A DNA stretch of 7,751 nt. Source: Planctomycetaceae bacterium. Its GTDB lineage: Bacteria > Planctomycetota > Planctomycetia > Pirellulales > Thermoguttaceae. Under the pieces are notes generated by a model. That model did not search any database. It saw nothing but the letters and a program-made list of their open reading frames with translations, and was not told the origin of the DNA. Made by a program: the position numbers and the translations under genes. The DNA is taken from contig JAISQS010000060.1 in NCBI GenBank assembly GCA_031274045.1, positions 1 to 7,751 of the forward strand, read 5' to 3'. Positions 1-7,225 of the stretch are shown here, in pieces (position 1 is the stretch's first letter; every line of letters begins with the position of its first letter).

Positions 1-3000
1 TCTTATGCGGTATGGAGGATCGTTTGCGGCGTATTAGTGAAATGAGTATCGCCGCGATCAGTCCGGCGGCAATACCGGAATTTATTGCAGCGTAAAACGG
101 CGTTAGAAAAATGTGGATAACCTGACACAGAATAATTATCACCACAAATTGCCAAATACGTACAGAAGAGAATTTGTACGATAATATAACGACCAACAAA
201 AACGCCGTGAGATAATAACACTTTATCAAATTGCTATCAATCAGAAAATGTTTTGATAAATTTCCTTGTGTGATTTCGCACGCCGACCAATCAGGCGAAA
301 TATTTCCATGCCGGAATGAGTGGTTTACATTTGACCAGATTGGTTTGTCTGTTTTTCGCGTTGTTGTTTGAATCCATTTCGACGCGGGTAATAACTGCGG
401 CTTGCCGATAGTAATTCCCGTCAACGATTCATACGTGTTGCCTGATTGCTTGTCATCTGTTGCGTCTGTATTAGGCAAGATAAATTCCTTGAATTTACCG
501 TCATCCGTAATCCATAGAAGATTGTCAATTTGCTCTCCGCCAAAATGTCCATGCACGCCCGCCATCACAAATGACGTTAAATAAAACGTATAAATTTCAC
601 CATCCTCCGGCGTTTGATTTATCGTTGCAAAAATTACCAGCGAATTATAATCGTGTATATTTGTGTTGCCGTCCGATGCGGCAATTCGCGAATCTGGCAT
701 AATCGCCATCTGCCCAAGTCCAGCCATATCAACATAAAACCGCACATCACCCGCCTCATAAAATTTGTTGCCCAAACCCGCGCGTATTTTTTGTAACAAA
801 AAATCACCCAACCGCTTCTCGTCTCCCAACAACTCCCGCCACGTCAACTCCGCATTATTAGCAACCTCCTGCAATACGTATTCATTGAATTCGCGCAAAA
901 TTATTGCCGCCTTCGCATCGTTTTTTTTGTAGCCCAAAAATTGCGAAATACCATTCGAAATATTTTTGCCGAAAATTGACGCGGTGCTGAGCGATGTTGA
1001 TGAATCAACAACCTCATAATCAGGATGAAACCACGCGACAAAATTTGAGCTAAGAATTGGAATATCTGTTTCGGGATAATCCGGTCTGATTTGTGAAGTT
1101 GTTTTTGAGTTGTTATTTTTGTACGAATATTCAACCGACACCGTGACAAACCGCTCCGACGGCGGAATCGCAACCGTCAGCCCGCGCAAGTGCATCGGTC
1201 GCCACGTCGTCTGCTTATTGTTGAGCCAAACAACATCGACATTATTTGTGCTGACTTCTTGCGGAAGAATTATATGCAGCGATTCCTTGCCGCGACTCTC
1301 TATCAAAAAATTCACGCAATTTTTAATCACGCCGTCCTTGCCGTATTGTGTATCGAGTTGCCTAAGCCAAATCCAAGCGTCAGGCGGAACCGCATTAGCA
1401 TCGATCCGATCCAACCGTAACTCAACATTATCCAAACGACGCAACACAACAAGAGGATCATAACGAAACGCCGCGCGAATATTACCATCCGAACGATTCG
1501 CCAAAACATCAAACGGAATCGAACGCAATCCATTCGCAGAAATCGAATACGGAAAATTACCAGCCGACTCAAGATAAATCTCACCGCTTTGCAGACGCGA
1601 CGCGGGAAACGACACAAACGGAAAAATTATCTCATCCGAAACTTCAAAAGATTTACTCGCCGTCACCTCAAACGGAACATTTTGCAAAGGAGAAAGACGA
1701 ATCTCCCAAAGCTCCCCGTCCTTAAAATTAGCCGCAATATTACGATTTCCAATCACTCCCAACAACTCACCAAACTCACTCTCACCAACAATCCGCGCAG
1801 AAGGAATTTGTGCCAAATCCGATTTAATTTCCCAAGTCCATGAATCTTTGTTTGGTCTTGATTGATTATTTTGTTTGATTTTTTGTTGCGCAAATTGCGG
1901 TGTGTTTTCTTGTTGATTTTGTTTGGGATTTTTTGTGTTGTTTGTATCTGTGAAGTGAATATACAGCCGCTCAACAGCCGATTCACGCGGCTTGATTTTG
2001 AACTTATACGATGCGTTAAAATTATTTTTGCCGATATTCATTTTGCCAATTATTTCCGCACTGTAATCAGATCGCAAACGCCCGGCGCGAAACGCGATCT
2101 CATGCGTCCTGACATCAAGCGGGAACAATACGCCCTCCGGTTGCTCTGTAATTAACGATTGCAAAACGGCATCACTGTAATCATGCAGCTCAAATAACGC
2201 TGAATTTTGCAAACGGTATTGTAAACGTGTTGATGATTCGATTTGGATTGCGATGAAGTTTGACATTCTTTTTTGCAGCGGTAACAAAATCGGCGAAAAT
2301 TCTGATAACCGAAACTCACGGCGCGAATCAGTATGAAACCGCCCGACAACCTGCAAACGCAAAACATCACCAAGCGGAAGAGACCGCTTCAACTTAACCG
2401 AAAGAAACGAATCGATCTTTCCATTCAACGTATCTTGGGTCAAATCATTTTGTTCATTTGCCGGAATAATATCCCACGCAAGAATATCATCACCGGCAAT
2501 CCCTTTGACCGAATGAATTGCCCAATGTTGCGAGATTGGAAAGGTGAGCGAAAACTTTTTTCCCGCAGTCGTTCTCACGGCGAGATTCATTGTTCCGCTG
2601 ATTGTGTCGTCGTTCAGATGAATTTGCGTCAAGCTGTCAGTGATGATTTGCGATTCTTCTTGGTAAACGTTTATTGCGACTTGTGCGGCATCGTTGAAAT
2701 ATTGCAGCTCAAAAGCGTCGTGCGGCGAACGTTCCATGTCCGCAGTCGGACGCACTTGCACGCTATCGGTGAATGTTAAATTACGCGCCATCATCGGACG
2801 TTGCACAATAATCGTACATCTTGTTTCTTTCCAAAAAAGATTATTTGAGACAGCCCGTACTCGCGGAAGCCGCCAAACATTATCGTTACGATAATGTTCG
2901 TTTTTGCCCTGTTTTACAGCGTCAGACGCGGCATACTTCTTGAGATATTCTTTAACATCCGCTTCGGCGTTGCTGCTTCCGATCTTAACCGGCGACAGCG

Positions 3001-4423
3001 CGGCTACACTTATTTCATGCCGATGCGCCGCCTCCGTGTGAGATAAATCAACATTCAAAATCATCTTGCCGTCACGTTCAAATTGCTCAATCAACGGCGA
3101 ATGAATCACCGTACCGCCCGCACGAACAACAACAGGCACAAGCGGCAAATCAAACTCAAACGTTAATTTGTCTATCGGCGAATCAGTTTGATCGAAAGAG
3201 AATGTTGTTGTTACGTCGGCACCGAGCGGCGAGATGTTGTATAGAATTGCTTGTTTGAAACCGACGGCGGTTTTTTGCGGCTGTTGCTCTTTGGCACTTG
3301 AAATCGTAATCGATAACTTTGTATCCGTACCAGACAAAATACGCCAACTCCGAAACCGCTTCTCCTTGCCCGACACCGCACCCTCAACCACAAGCCCAGT
3401 CGAACTCGTCAAAACACGATCAATCGGCAACTCAAGATTAACCTCAACACCAACCGAACACGGAAATATAAAATCAAATTGCAACTCACCACGCGACGCA
3501 TCCTGCCGCCCACGCAACGACCACTCAAAATCAATCTGCTGCAATAAACGCAAATTTGAGTCCGCAACATTCGCAACTTTCGCCGCAGTATTCGATGCCG
3601 CATTCGCCGCCGCGTTCGCCGCAGTATTCGATGCCGCGTTTATTGAAGTATTCGTTGCAATGTTCGCAGTATTCGCCGGTGCGTTTGCAATATTCGCTGT
3701 ATTCATCTGCCCCGCTGACATTGCCGGAAGCACCAACAATACCGCACCATCATTCGAATAAACAAGCCGCGCATCAGACTTAATCGCAACATCAGATTGC
3801 AACGGCAACGTTGTACCGTCAGCTTTTTTTATAGGAATAAGTTTTATCCATTGTCCCCACGGTTCAAGCGGAATCTTCAATTCGGGCAAATTTATTTTGT
3901 CCGCAATATCTGTTCGTTGTCCGCTCGTCAAAGAACGATTTTCGGCGGCAGATTGCGGAGAGGATTTGTCAAGATTTGCCGCCGTTGCAGCGTTATTTGG
4001 CAAATGCACAGCGTTATTCGGCAAATGCACGGCGTTATTTGGCAAAGGCGCAATATCATTTAGCAAAAGATCATTTCGCGCAACTTCAAAAGAACCGCGT
4101 CCGTCAACAATTTGATTTCCGTCAACACGTCCGTTTAGAACGATGCGAGTGAAGTTGCATTTTTTTTCGGTATTGGGGATTTTGTTTTGTGCGGTTAGGG
4201 CAAGGACGCGTTGTTCAAATAAATCGCGCCGCATCGGGACATACCGACCATCGCCAAAAGGCCAGCTACTAATCCGATCATAAGGCGCAAACCAACGCCG
4301 ATAACGCAAAACCTCACCACCAACCTCACCACGCCCATCAACATCACCCTGCCCAACAACAAATTCAACATCAAAGCAAAAAATAATAAAAAATATAACC
4401 ACAAAAAAAAATTTTCTATTCAC
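1..4423 (-). CDS. Giant exported, membrane-anchored protein of unknown function (partial, C-terminus beyond the window)
   Basis: I translated the complement from a GTG at 4423; the frame stays open to base 1 (1474 codons, no stop), so the gene runs off the left edge. AGGGAG ends 5 nt before the GTG and fixes the start. Residues 1-25 form a signal peptide (MNRKFFFVVIFFIIF core). Then come a three-unit LPNNAVH repeat (about 124-145), an Ala/Asn-rich linker (about 240-288), and long alternating-hydrophobic, beta-sandwich-like stretches. A loosely similar pattern seems to recur: a strand with an LP or FP motif, then a Trp-containing strand (about 292-360, 622-696, 1041-1085). A Gln/Asn linker lies at about 825-858. 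Three hydrophobic helices (about 1399-1416, 1424-1442, 1449-1464) are followed by RRKR, suggesting a membrane anchor with a long periplasmic part. I do not recognise a named family. Large exported proteins of this style are common in planctomycetes (inference). Reading-frame confidence is high; function is unknown. Confidence 0.9.
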   Translation of the reverse strand, partial: MNRKFFFVVIFFIIFCFDVEFVVGQGDVDGRGEVGGEVLRYRRWFAPYDRISSWPFGDGRYVPMRRDLFEQRVLALTAQNKIPNTEKKCNFTRIVLNGRVDGNQIVDGRGSFEVARNDLLLNDIAPLPNNAVHLPNNAVHLPNNAATAANLDKSSPQSAAENRSLTSGQRTDIADKINLPELKIPLEPWGQWIKLIPIKKADGTTLPLQSDVAIKSDARLVYSNDGAVLLVLPAMSAGQMNTANIANAPANTANIATNTSINAASNTAANAAANAASNTAAKVANVADSNLRLLQQIDFEWSLRGRQDASRGELQFDFIFPCSVGVEVNLELPIDRVLTSSTGLVVEGAVSGKEKRFRSWRILSGTDTKLSITISSAKEQQPQKTAVGFKQAILYNISPLGADVTTTFSFDQTDSPIDKLTFEFDLPLVPVVVRAGGTVIHSPLIEQFERDGKMILNVDLSHTEAAHRHEISVAALSPVKIGSSNAEADVKEYLKKYAASDAVKQGKNEHYRNDNVWRLPRVRAVSNNLFWKETRCTIIVQRPMMARNLTFTDSVQVRPTADMERSPHDAFELQYFNDAAQVAINVYQEESQIITDSLTQIHLNDDTISGTMNLAVRTTAGKKFSLTFPISQHWAIHSVKGIAGDDILAWDIIPANEQNDLTQDTLNGKIDSFLSVKLKRSLPLGDVLRLQVVGRFHTDSRREFRLSEFSPILLPLQKRMSNFIAIQIESSTRLQYRLQNSALFELHDYSDAVLQSLITEQPEGVLFPLDVRTHEIAFRAGRLRSDYSAEIIGKMNIGKNNFNASYKFKIKPRESAVERLYIHFTDTNNTKNPKQNQQENTPQFAQQKIKQNNQSRPNKDSWTWEIKSDLAQIPSARIVGESEFGELLGVIGNRNIAANFKDGELWEIRLSPLQNVPFEVTASKSFEVSDEIIFPFVSFPASRLQSGEIYLESAGNFPYSISANGLRSIPFDVLANRSDGNIRAAFRYDPLVVLRRLDNVELRLDRIDANAVPPDAWIWLRQLDTQYGKDGVIKNCVNFLIESRGKESLHIILPQEVSTNNVDVVWLNNKQTTWRPMHLRGLTVAIPPSERFVTVSVEYSYKNNNSKTTSQIRPDYPETDIPILSSNFVAWFHPDYEVVDSSTSLSTASIFGKNISNGISQFLGYKKNDAKAAIILREFNEYVLQEVANNAELTWRELLGDEKRLGDFLLQKIRAGLGNKFYEAGDVRFYVDMAGLGQMAIMPDSRIAASDGNTNIHDYNSLVIFATINQTPEDGEIYTFYLTSFVMAGVHGHFGGEQIDNLLWITDDGKFKEFILPNTDATDDKQSGNTYESLTGITIGKPQLLPASKWIQTTTRKTDKPIWSNVNHSFRHGNISPDWSACEITQGNLSKHFLIDSNLIKCYYLTAFLLVVILSYKFSSVRIWQFVVIIILCQVIHIFLTPFYAAINSGIAAGLIAAILISLIRRKRSSIPHK
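3560..3705 (-). repeat. Ala/Asn-rich degenerate repeat inside the giant gene
   Basis: About 49 codons encode a low-complexity Ala/Asn/Thr/Ser tract with recurring NTAA, NAAS and NIA words. At DNA level a 21-bp sequence (CGCCGCAGTATTCGATGCCGC) occurs identically at 3581-3601 and 3617-3637, offset by 36 bp (12 codons), and related units surround it. It probably forms a flexible spacer between the N-terminal part and the first beta-rich module. Slippage or recombination between copies would change its length in frame. Confidence 0.8.
3990..4052 (-). repeat. 21-bp tandem repeat, three units, inside the giant gene
   Basis: Three consecutive 21-bp units (3990-4010, 4011-4031, 4032-4052) share the plus-strand core GCGTTATTYGGCAAA. 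In the coding strand each unit encodes roughly LPNNAVH, giving three near-identical heptapeptides around residues 124-145. The unit length is a multiple of three, so gain or loss of a unit would keep the frame. The last unit is the most diverged. It lies in a probable flexible linker after the N-terminal segment. Confidence 0.85.
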
Positions 4424-4428
4424 AACTT

Positions 4429-4434
4429 CTCCCT
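4429..4434 (-). promoter_or_regulatory. Shine-Dalgarno site of the giant protein gene
   Basis: The complement reads AGGGAG, followed by five bases and then GTG at 4423-4421. The overlapping TTG (4425-4423) is in a frame that hits TGA at once, so this site decides for the GTG start. It is the only clear Shine-Dalgarno sequence among the three genes here. Confidence 0.7.
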
Positions 4435-4444
4435 AAAAAAATTT

Positions 4445-4477
4445 GTTGTACCACACAAGTCATAAACGCATTCGCAA
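4445..4477 (+). repeat. 33-bp direct repeat, copy 1
   Basis: It matches 7421-7453 in the same orientation with 4 differences over 33 bases; the shared centre is ACAAGTCATAAACGCAT. It lies only 11 bp upstream of the Shine-Dalgarno site of the giant gene, so any promoter of that gene must sit in or beyond this repeat. Confidence 0.75.
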
Positions 4478-4534
4478 GACGTTAGCGACGGGGGCTTGCC
4501 CCCGACGAAATGGGGCGGTTTATGCGTTGATGAT

Positions 4535-4569
4535 CGTAAGGTGGGCAACCGACTGCCGGGCGGTTGCGT
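4535..4569 (-). repeat. 35-bp arm inverted relative to 4696-4730
   Basis: This is an inverted partial copy of the first 35 bases of the 119-bp core, with 4 mismatches by hand count. Together with 4696-4730 it frames a roughly 196-bp imperfect inverted-repeat unit whose interior holds three further hairpins (4568-4583, 4620-4640, 4669-4697). The same word occurs a third time at 7595-7629. Confidence 0.75.
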
Positions 4570-4695
4570 CGGCGCAAGCCGACAACTGGATCGCCAACAC
4601 GCACCGGACTTTCTATCGCCCAAAACGTAGGGCGTTTTGGTTTTACCGATGCGTTTTCCGCCCCCACTGTTTTCGGCTTGCTCCGCTCGCCGAAA

Positions 4696-4814
4696 ACGTA
4701 ACCGCCCAGCGGTCGGTTACCCACCTTACGTTTGTCAAACTGTTTTGGCGTTCAGTTCAAACTTGTTTGGTTCTATTACGCACAGAGGCGGGCGGGACGC
4801 CCGCGTTCCAGTCC
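4696..4814 (+). repeat. 119-bp repeat core, left arm of a long inverted repeat
   Basis: By hand alignment this matches the reverse complement of 7511-7629 over 119 bp without gaps, with 11 mismatches. Seven of these cluster in one short patch (about 4731-4742). The pair flanks the TPR-znuA segment in opposite orientation. The core contains a 7-bp stem with a GGA loop (4788-4804). Confidence 0.85.
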
Positions 4815-4966
4815 CTTTCCGCTACGCGGAAAATTTTTTCCTTGCCGCGAAGCGGCGAACATGTGGTATAACGAGGGCTTGCCCACTTCGCTAAAGACTG
4901 AAAACTCACTAATGCCAAGTTCTCTAATTTCCATTGCGTAATTATTATTCGTGGGAAGAATTCACC

Positions 4967-5007
4967 GGAAGTTAATGGAAGAATATTTCAATTTTCCATT
5001 AACTTCC
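4967..5007. terminator. Perfect 14-bp stem-loop over the end of znuA (possible terminator)
   Basis: GGAAGTTAATGGAA (4967-4980) pairs perfectly with 4994-5007 across a 13-base AT-rich loop. The right arm includes the znuA stop codon and its last codons. No T-run follows on either strand, so it is not a canonical intrinsic terminator; it may serve as a 3' end processing or stability hairpin. The palindrome is certain, the role is a guess. Confidence 0.5.
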
Positions 5008-6009
5008 ATTATCTTCATGGGAATCATCTCCGCAAATTTCTTTTGCGAAATTTATCATGCTTTTGAAGATGTTTCGTTCTAATGCGGAGTGTTCGACGAT
5101 TCGTCCGTTTGTTGCTTCGGCGACGGACTGTGCTGGTGTGCGGTTGAATTCGGGTTGTACGAAGATGACTATTTGTTTATTTGTTTTATTTTTGATTTCG
5201 GCGGCTTTATTTATGATTGCGACTAATTCTTTTGGTTTTGGAGTTTTTCCGCCGATTTCGATTGCTTGTTGGTGCAAATTGAATTCATCGCAAAAGTATC
5301 CGTATGTTGGGTGGAACACAAAAATTGTCTGACCTTTGAGTGGTTTTAGTATTTTATTTAGTTCTGTTTTTACGGATTCCGCTTCTTTGACGAATGCCTC
5401 AAAGTTTTTCTTGTACTCGCTCTCGTGTAACGGATCAATCTTGACAAGCTCGCGCAACACCGACTCCGCCTCAACCAACAACAACCGCACACTAAACCAA
5501 ATATGAGGATCACTCAAGCAATCAATATCGTTCGGATGATTTGTCAGACTTTGGGTTGTTTGTTCTGTGGTTGTGTTATTTTTGTCAAATTCGTGTTCGT
5601 GTTGTTTGTGGTGGTGAAATTCAATTTTTCTCAAATTGATGCCGTGTCTCAAATCTATGATTTCTAAATTTGGCGCGATTGATTTTAGTTTTGGGATGAT
5701 TATGTTTTCGAATGGGATTCCTGTACGGAAAAATAATTTTGCTTGCGTCAAAGCGACAATTTTTTCCGGTACCGGTTGGTAGCTTTCGGGTTCTTTGCCG
5801 ACCGGCACTAACACTTGCACTCGTACAAATTCACCGCCAATCCGCTCAACAAGAAACGCATGAGGCTCAACAGAAACAACTACCCCAACCCGCGAATCAC
5901 CCTCAACACCAGAACGGCAACCCCAAAAGAGTACCAAAAAGAATAGACCAAAAAAACAAAAAGATAACAATTCAAGCCGGTTGTCATCTTTAATAATTAT
6001 AAGTCCCAT
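4999..6009 (-). CDS. znuA: Zinc/manganese ABC transporter substrate-binding protein (ZnuA/TroA family, cluster A-I)
   Basis: The product (336 aa from the ATG) would bind Zn2+ or Mn2+ outside the inner membrane and pass it to an ABC permease. Residues 14-31 are a hydrophobic export segment ending FWGC, an imperfect lipobox, so a lipoprotein is likely. The family signatures are in order: VEPH (His50), a Lys/Glu-rich helix before LFFRTG, a His/Glu-rich loop (HHHKQHEHE, 132-140), DPHIW (His169), the long backbone helix (about 180-222), and VFHPTYGYF (His233). The His loop is typical of zinc importers and favours zinc over manganese (inference). The usual acidic fourth ligand near the C-terminus is unclear; the segment IVEHSALERN stands there. 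Length is normal for the family. An in-frame TTG at 6015 is an alternative start; neither has a good ribosome site. No permease or ATPase gene is in the window. It follows the TPR gene by 106 bp on the same strand. Confidence 0.9.
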   Translation of the reverse strand: MGLIIIKDDNRLELLSFCFFGLFFLVLFWGCRSGVEGDSRVGVVVSVEPHAFLVERIGGEFVRVQVLVPVGKEPESYQPVPEKIVALTQAKLFFRTGIPFENIIIPKLKSIAPNLEIIDLRHGINLRKIEFHHHKQHEHEFDKNNTTTEQTTQSLTNHPNDIDCLSDPHIWFSVRLLLVEAESVLRELVKIDPLHESEYKKNFEAFVKEAESVKTELNKILKPLKGQTIFVFHPTYGYFCDEFNLHQQAIEIGGKTPKPKELVAIINKAAEIKNKTNKQIVIFVQPEFNRTPAQSVAEATNGRIVEHSALERNIFKSMINFAKEICGDDSHEDNGS

Positions 6010-6115
6010 CTTCAATATAACCCAAATAGCTCTTTTATTATTTCACATCAATTAACCAACACGAAAAAATAAAATAACCTTTCAAAAAGCATAAAACCCG
6101 AAATAATCAGAATTT

Positions 6116-7138
6116 TTATTCATCATTTTTTTCAGTTGGCGTAGCTGGAGGATTCGCCGAATCAAGTTTATCTTCAGTTGCTTCCACGTCGGTTTCGGCT
6201 TCTGCTTCTGCTGTTGTATCGGTATCGGTTGTTGCTTCGGCTTCGTTTTCTGTTGCTGTTTCGGTTTCGGTTTCAGATGTTGTTTCGGTTTCGTCGTTGT
6301 TTGCCGGTTTTGTTTCTTCCTCTCCTTTTGGTGTTGATTCGGATTCGTTGTTATCAGTTGGTTCAGTGTCGTTGTTTGCTGGTTCTGTATCGTTGTCGAA
6401 TTCGGCAAAGATGTCCTCATCGGTCAAGATTAGTTCACCTTCTTTGTGTACTTTTCCTTGTAGGAGTTCGTCGTTTACTGTTTTTTTTATTGTTTGGATG
6501 TCAATTGTATCAGTTACTTCGCCGCTTAATACTTCGCCTTCATCCAAGATGTCGCTGGCGGATTCTCCGTCTTGTGTTTTGTTGTTTGTTTCGTTTATGT
6601 TTAGCGGGTCTGGTGTGTTTGCGCCGAAGTCTGCGGTGCCGACGAATGACCTTGACACATCTGCGACAATCTCTTTATCTCGTTGTTTTTGGTATCCGTA
6701 TTTTATGTCGTTTCGTGCTGATTCTGTTTTTTGCCATGCGACTTTTGCGTCTGTTCTATATTTTTCGACGTGTAGTCTTTCGTTTCCTTGTATTCTTCGG
6801 ATTGCGTCTGGGACGTTGTATTCGCGGACAGCTCGTCCTTCCCATTCTAGTTTTGCGGCTAATTTGAAATACTTATCCGCGTCGGCAGATTTGGCATTCA
6901 ACCTGTAAAGGGCAATTGCCTTGAAATAATACGGACGCGGGTCTTCGGACGCGAGTGATTCGACTCGATCAAATATTGCGATTGCCCCTTTGTAGTCTCT
7001 GTCGAAAAACTTGTGTACGCCTTGTCCGTAAAGCACCTCCGCCTGATTCTCGTCCGCAAAAAAATCAGCAGACACAGCCCGACACGGACAAACAAACAAT
7101 AAAACCAAAATTACAGTTAACGAAATTCTTCTACTCAT
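6116..7138 (-). CDS. Exported TPR protein with a long acidic Glu/Thr/Asp/Asn-rich tail
   Basis: The 340-aa product starts at an ATG (7138) that gives a classic signal peptide: MSRR, a hydrophobic core, and AVSA before Asp25. The frame is open upstream to 7420, but that part is Cys/Phe-rich and lies before the signal peptide, so I excluded it. Residues about 31-95 resemble two tetratricopeptide repeats (YGQGVHKFFDRDYKGAIAIF; YYFKAIALYRL then ADKYFKLAAKLE), a protein-interaction fold. A charged helical part (about 96-165) contains the segment AIRRIQGNERLHVEKYR. From about 246 to the end the chain is low-complexity, dominated by Glu, Thr, Asp, Asn and Ala. Similar secreted TPR proteins occur in planctomycetes (general knowledge). 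No partner is identifiable; the znuA gene follows closely on the same strand. No clear Shine-Dalgarno site is seen. The gene is convincing; its function is unknown. Confidence 0.85.
   Translation of the reverse strand: MSRRISLTVILVLLFVCPCRAVSADFFADENQAEVLYGQGVHKFFDRDYKGAIAIFDRVESLASEDPRPYYFKAIALYRLNAKSADADKYFKLAAKLEWEGRAVREYNVPDAIRRIQGNERLHVEKYRTDAKVAWQKTESARNDIKYGYQKQRDKEIVADVSRSFVGTADFGANTPDPLNINETNNKTQDGESASDILDEGEVLSGEVTDTIDIQTIKKTVNDELLQGKVHKEGELILTDEDIFAEFDNDTEPANNDTEPTDNNESESTPKGEEETKPANNDETETTSETETETATENEAEATTDTDTTAEAEAETDVEATEDKLDSANPPATPTEKNDE
6125..6405 (-). repeat. Low-complexity acidic-tail coding tract of the TPR gene
   Basis: The coding strand is built of short GAA/ACC/GAC/AAC-type words encoding ET, TE, AE, DT and NND strings. 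NDTEP occurs twice, and PANND also occurs twice. Slippage among these words would change tail length. The opposite strand reads as a spurious Leu/Arg/Phe-rich frame for the same reason. Confidence 0.8.
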
Positions 7139-7196
7139 CTGATTTTTTATTGGCAAAAAAGGGTTAAAACCGACTCCAAACGAAAAACGAAACGAA

Positions 7197-7225
7197 AATA
7201 TACCAGACCCCAAACAACATGAAAA
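7197..7225 (-). promoter_or_regulatory. Candidate sigma70-type promoter for the TPR gene
   Basis: On the minus strand TTTTCA (7225-7220) is followed by 17 bases and TATATT (7202-7197), matching the -35 consensus at 4 of 6 and the -10 at 5 of 6 positions. It lies 58 bp upstream of the ATG at 7138. AT-rich DNA yields such matches by chance, so this is only a candidate. No comparable site was found in the 106 bp before znuA, which would fit cotranscription. Confidence 0.35.

Larger units (their letters stand above)
4445..4875. repeat. GC-rich, hairpin-dense intergenic repeat region (left copy)
   Basis: This stretch is clearly richer in GC than its surroundings and separates znuA from the giant gene. 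It has no convincing gene; open frames through it are short, rich in Arg and Cys, and follow the repeat. It begins with a 33-bp sequence also found at 7421-7453, contains a 119-bp core (4696-4814) found inverted at 7511-7629, and ends with TGTGGTATAAC. Perfect stems seen: 4489-4504, 4568-4583 (GCAA loop), 4620-4640, 4669-4697 (9 bp), 4788-4804, 4816-4832 and 4844-4856. It resembles a mosaic of REP-like or MITE-like dispersed elements; no transposase is present. The type of element is inference. Confidence 0.75.

Noticed and set aside
2333..2779. Plus-strand frame of 148 codons, and the similar frame at 3234-3761
   Set aside because: Both lie opposite the continuous minus-strand frame of the giant gene and have compositions expected of antisense shadows.
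3990..4052. CRISPR-like array
   Set aside because: The units are contiguous, without spacers, and encode an in-frame heptapeptide repeat.
4443..4871. Open frame of 142 codons on the plus strand across the left repeat
   Set aside because: It coincides with the hairpin repeat, is rich in Arg, Thr and Cys, has no ribosome site, and similar peptide strings arise from the inverted copy at 7511-7629. It is repeat-derived.
4967..5007. Zur-type operator
   Set aside because: The palindrome is at the 3' end of znuA rather than its promoter, and it does not resemble a Zur box I can recognise.
6178..6867. Plus-strand frame of 229 codons, almost all Leu/Arg/Phe
   Set aside because: It is the antisense shadow of the acidic low-complexity tail of the TPR gene.
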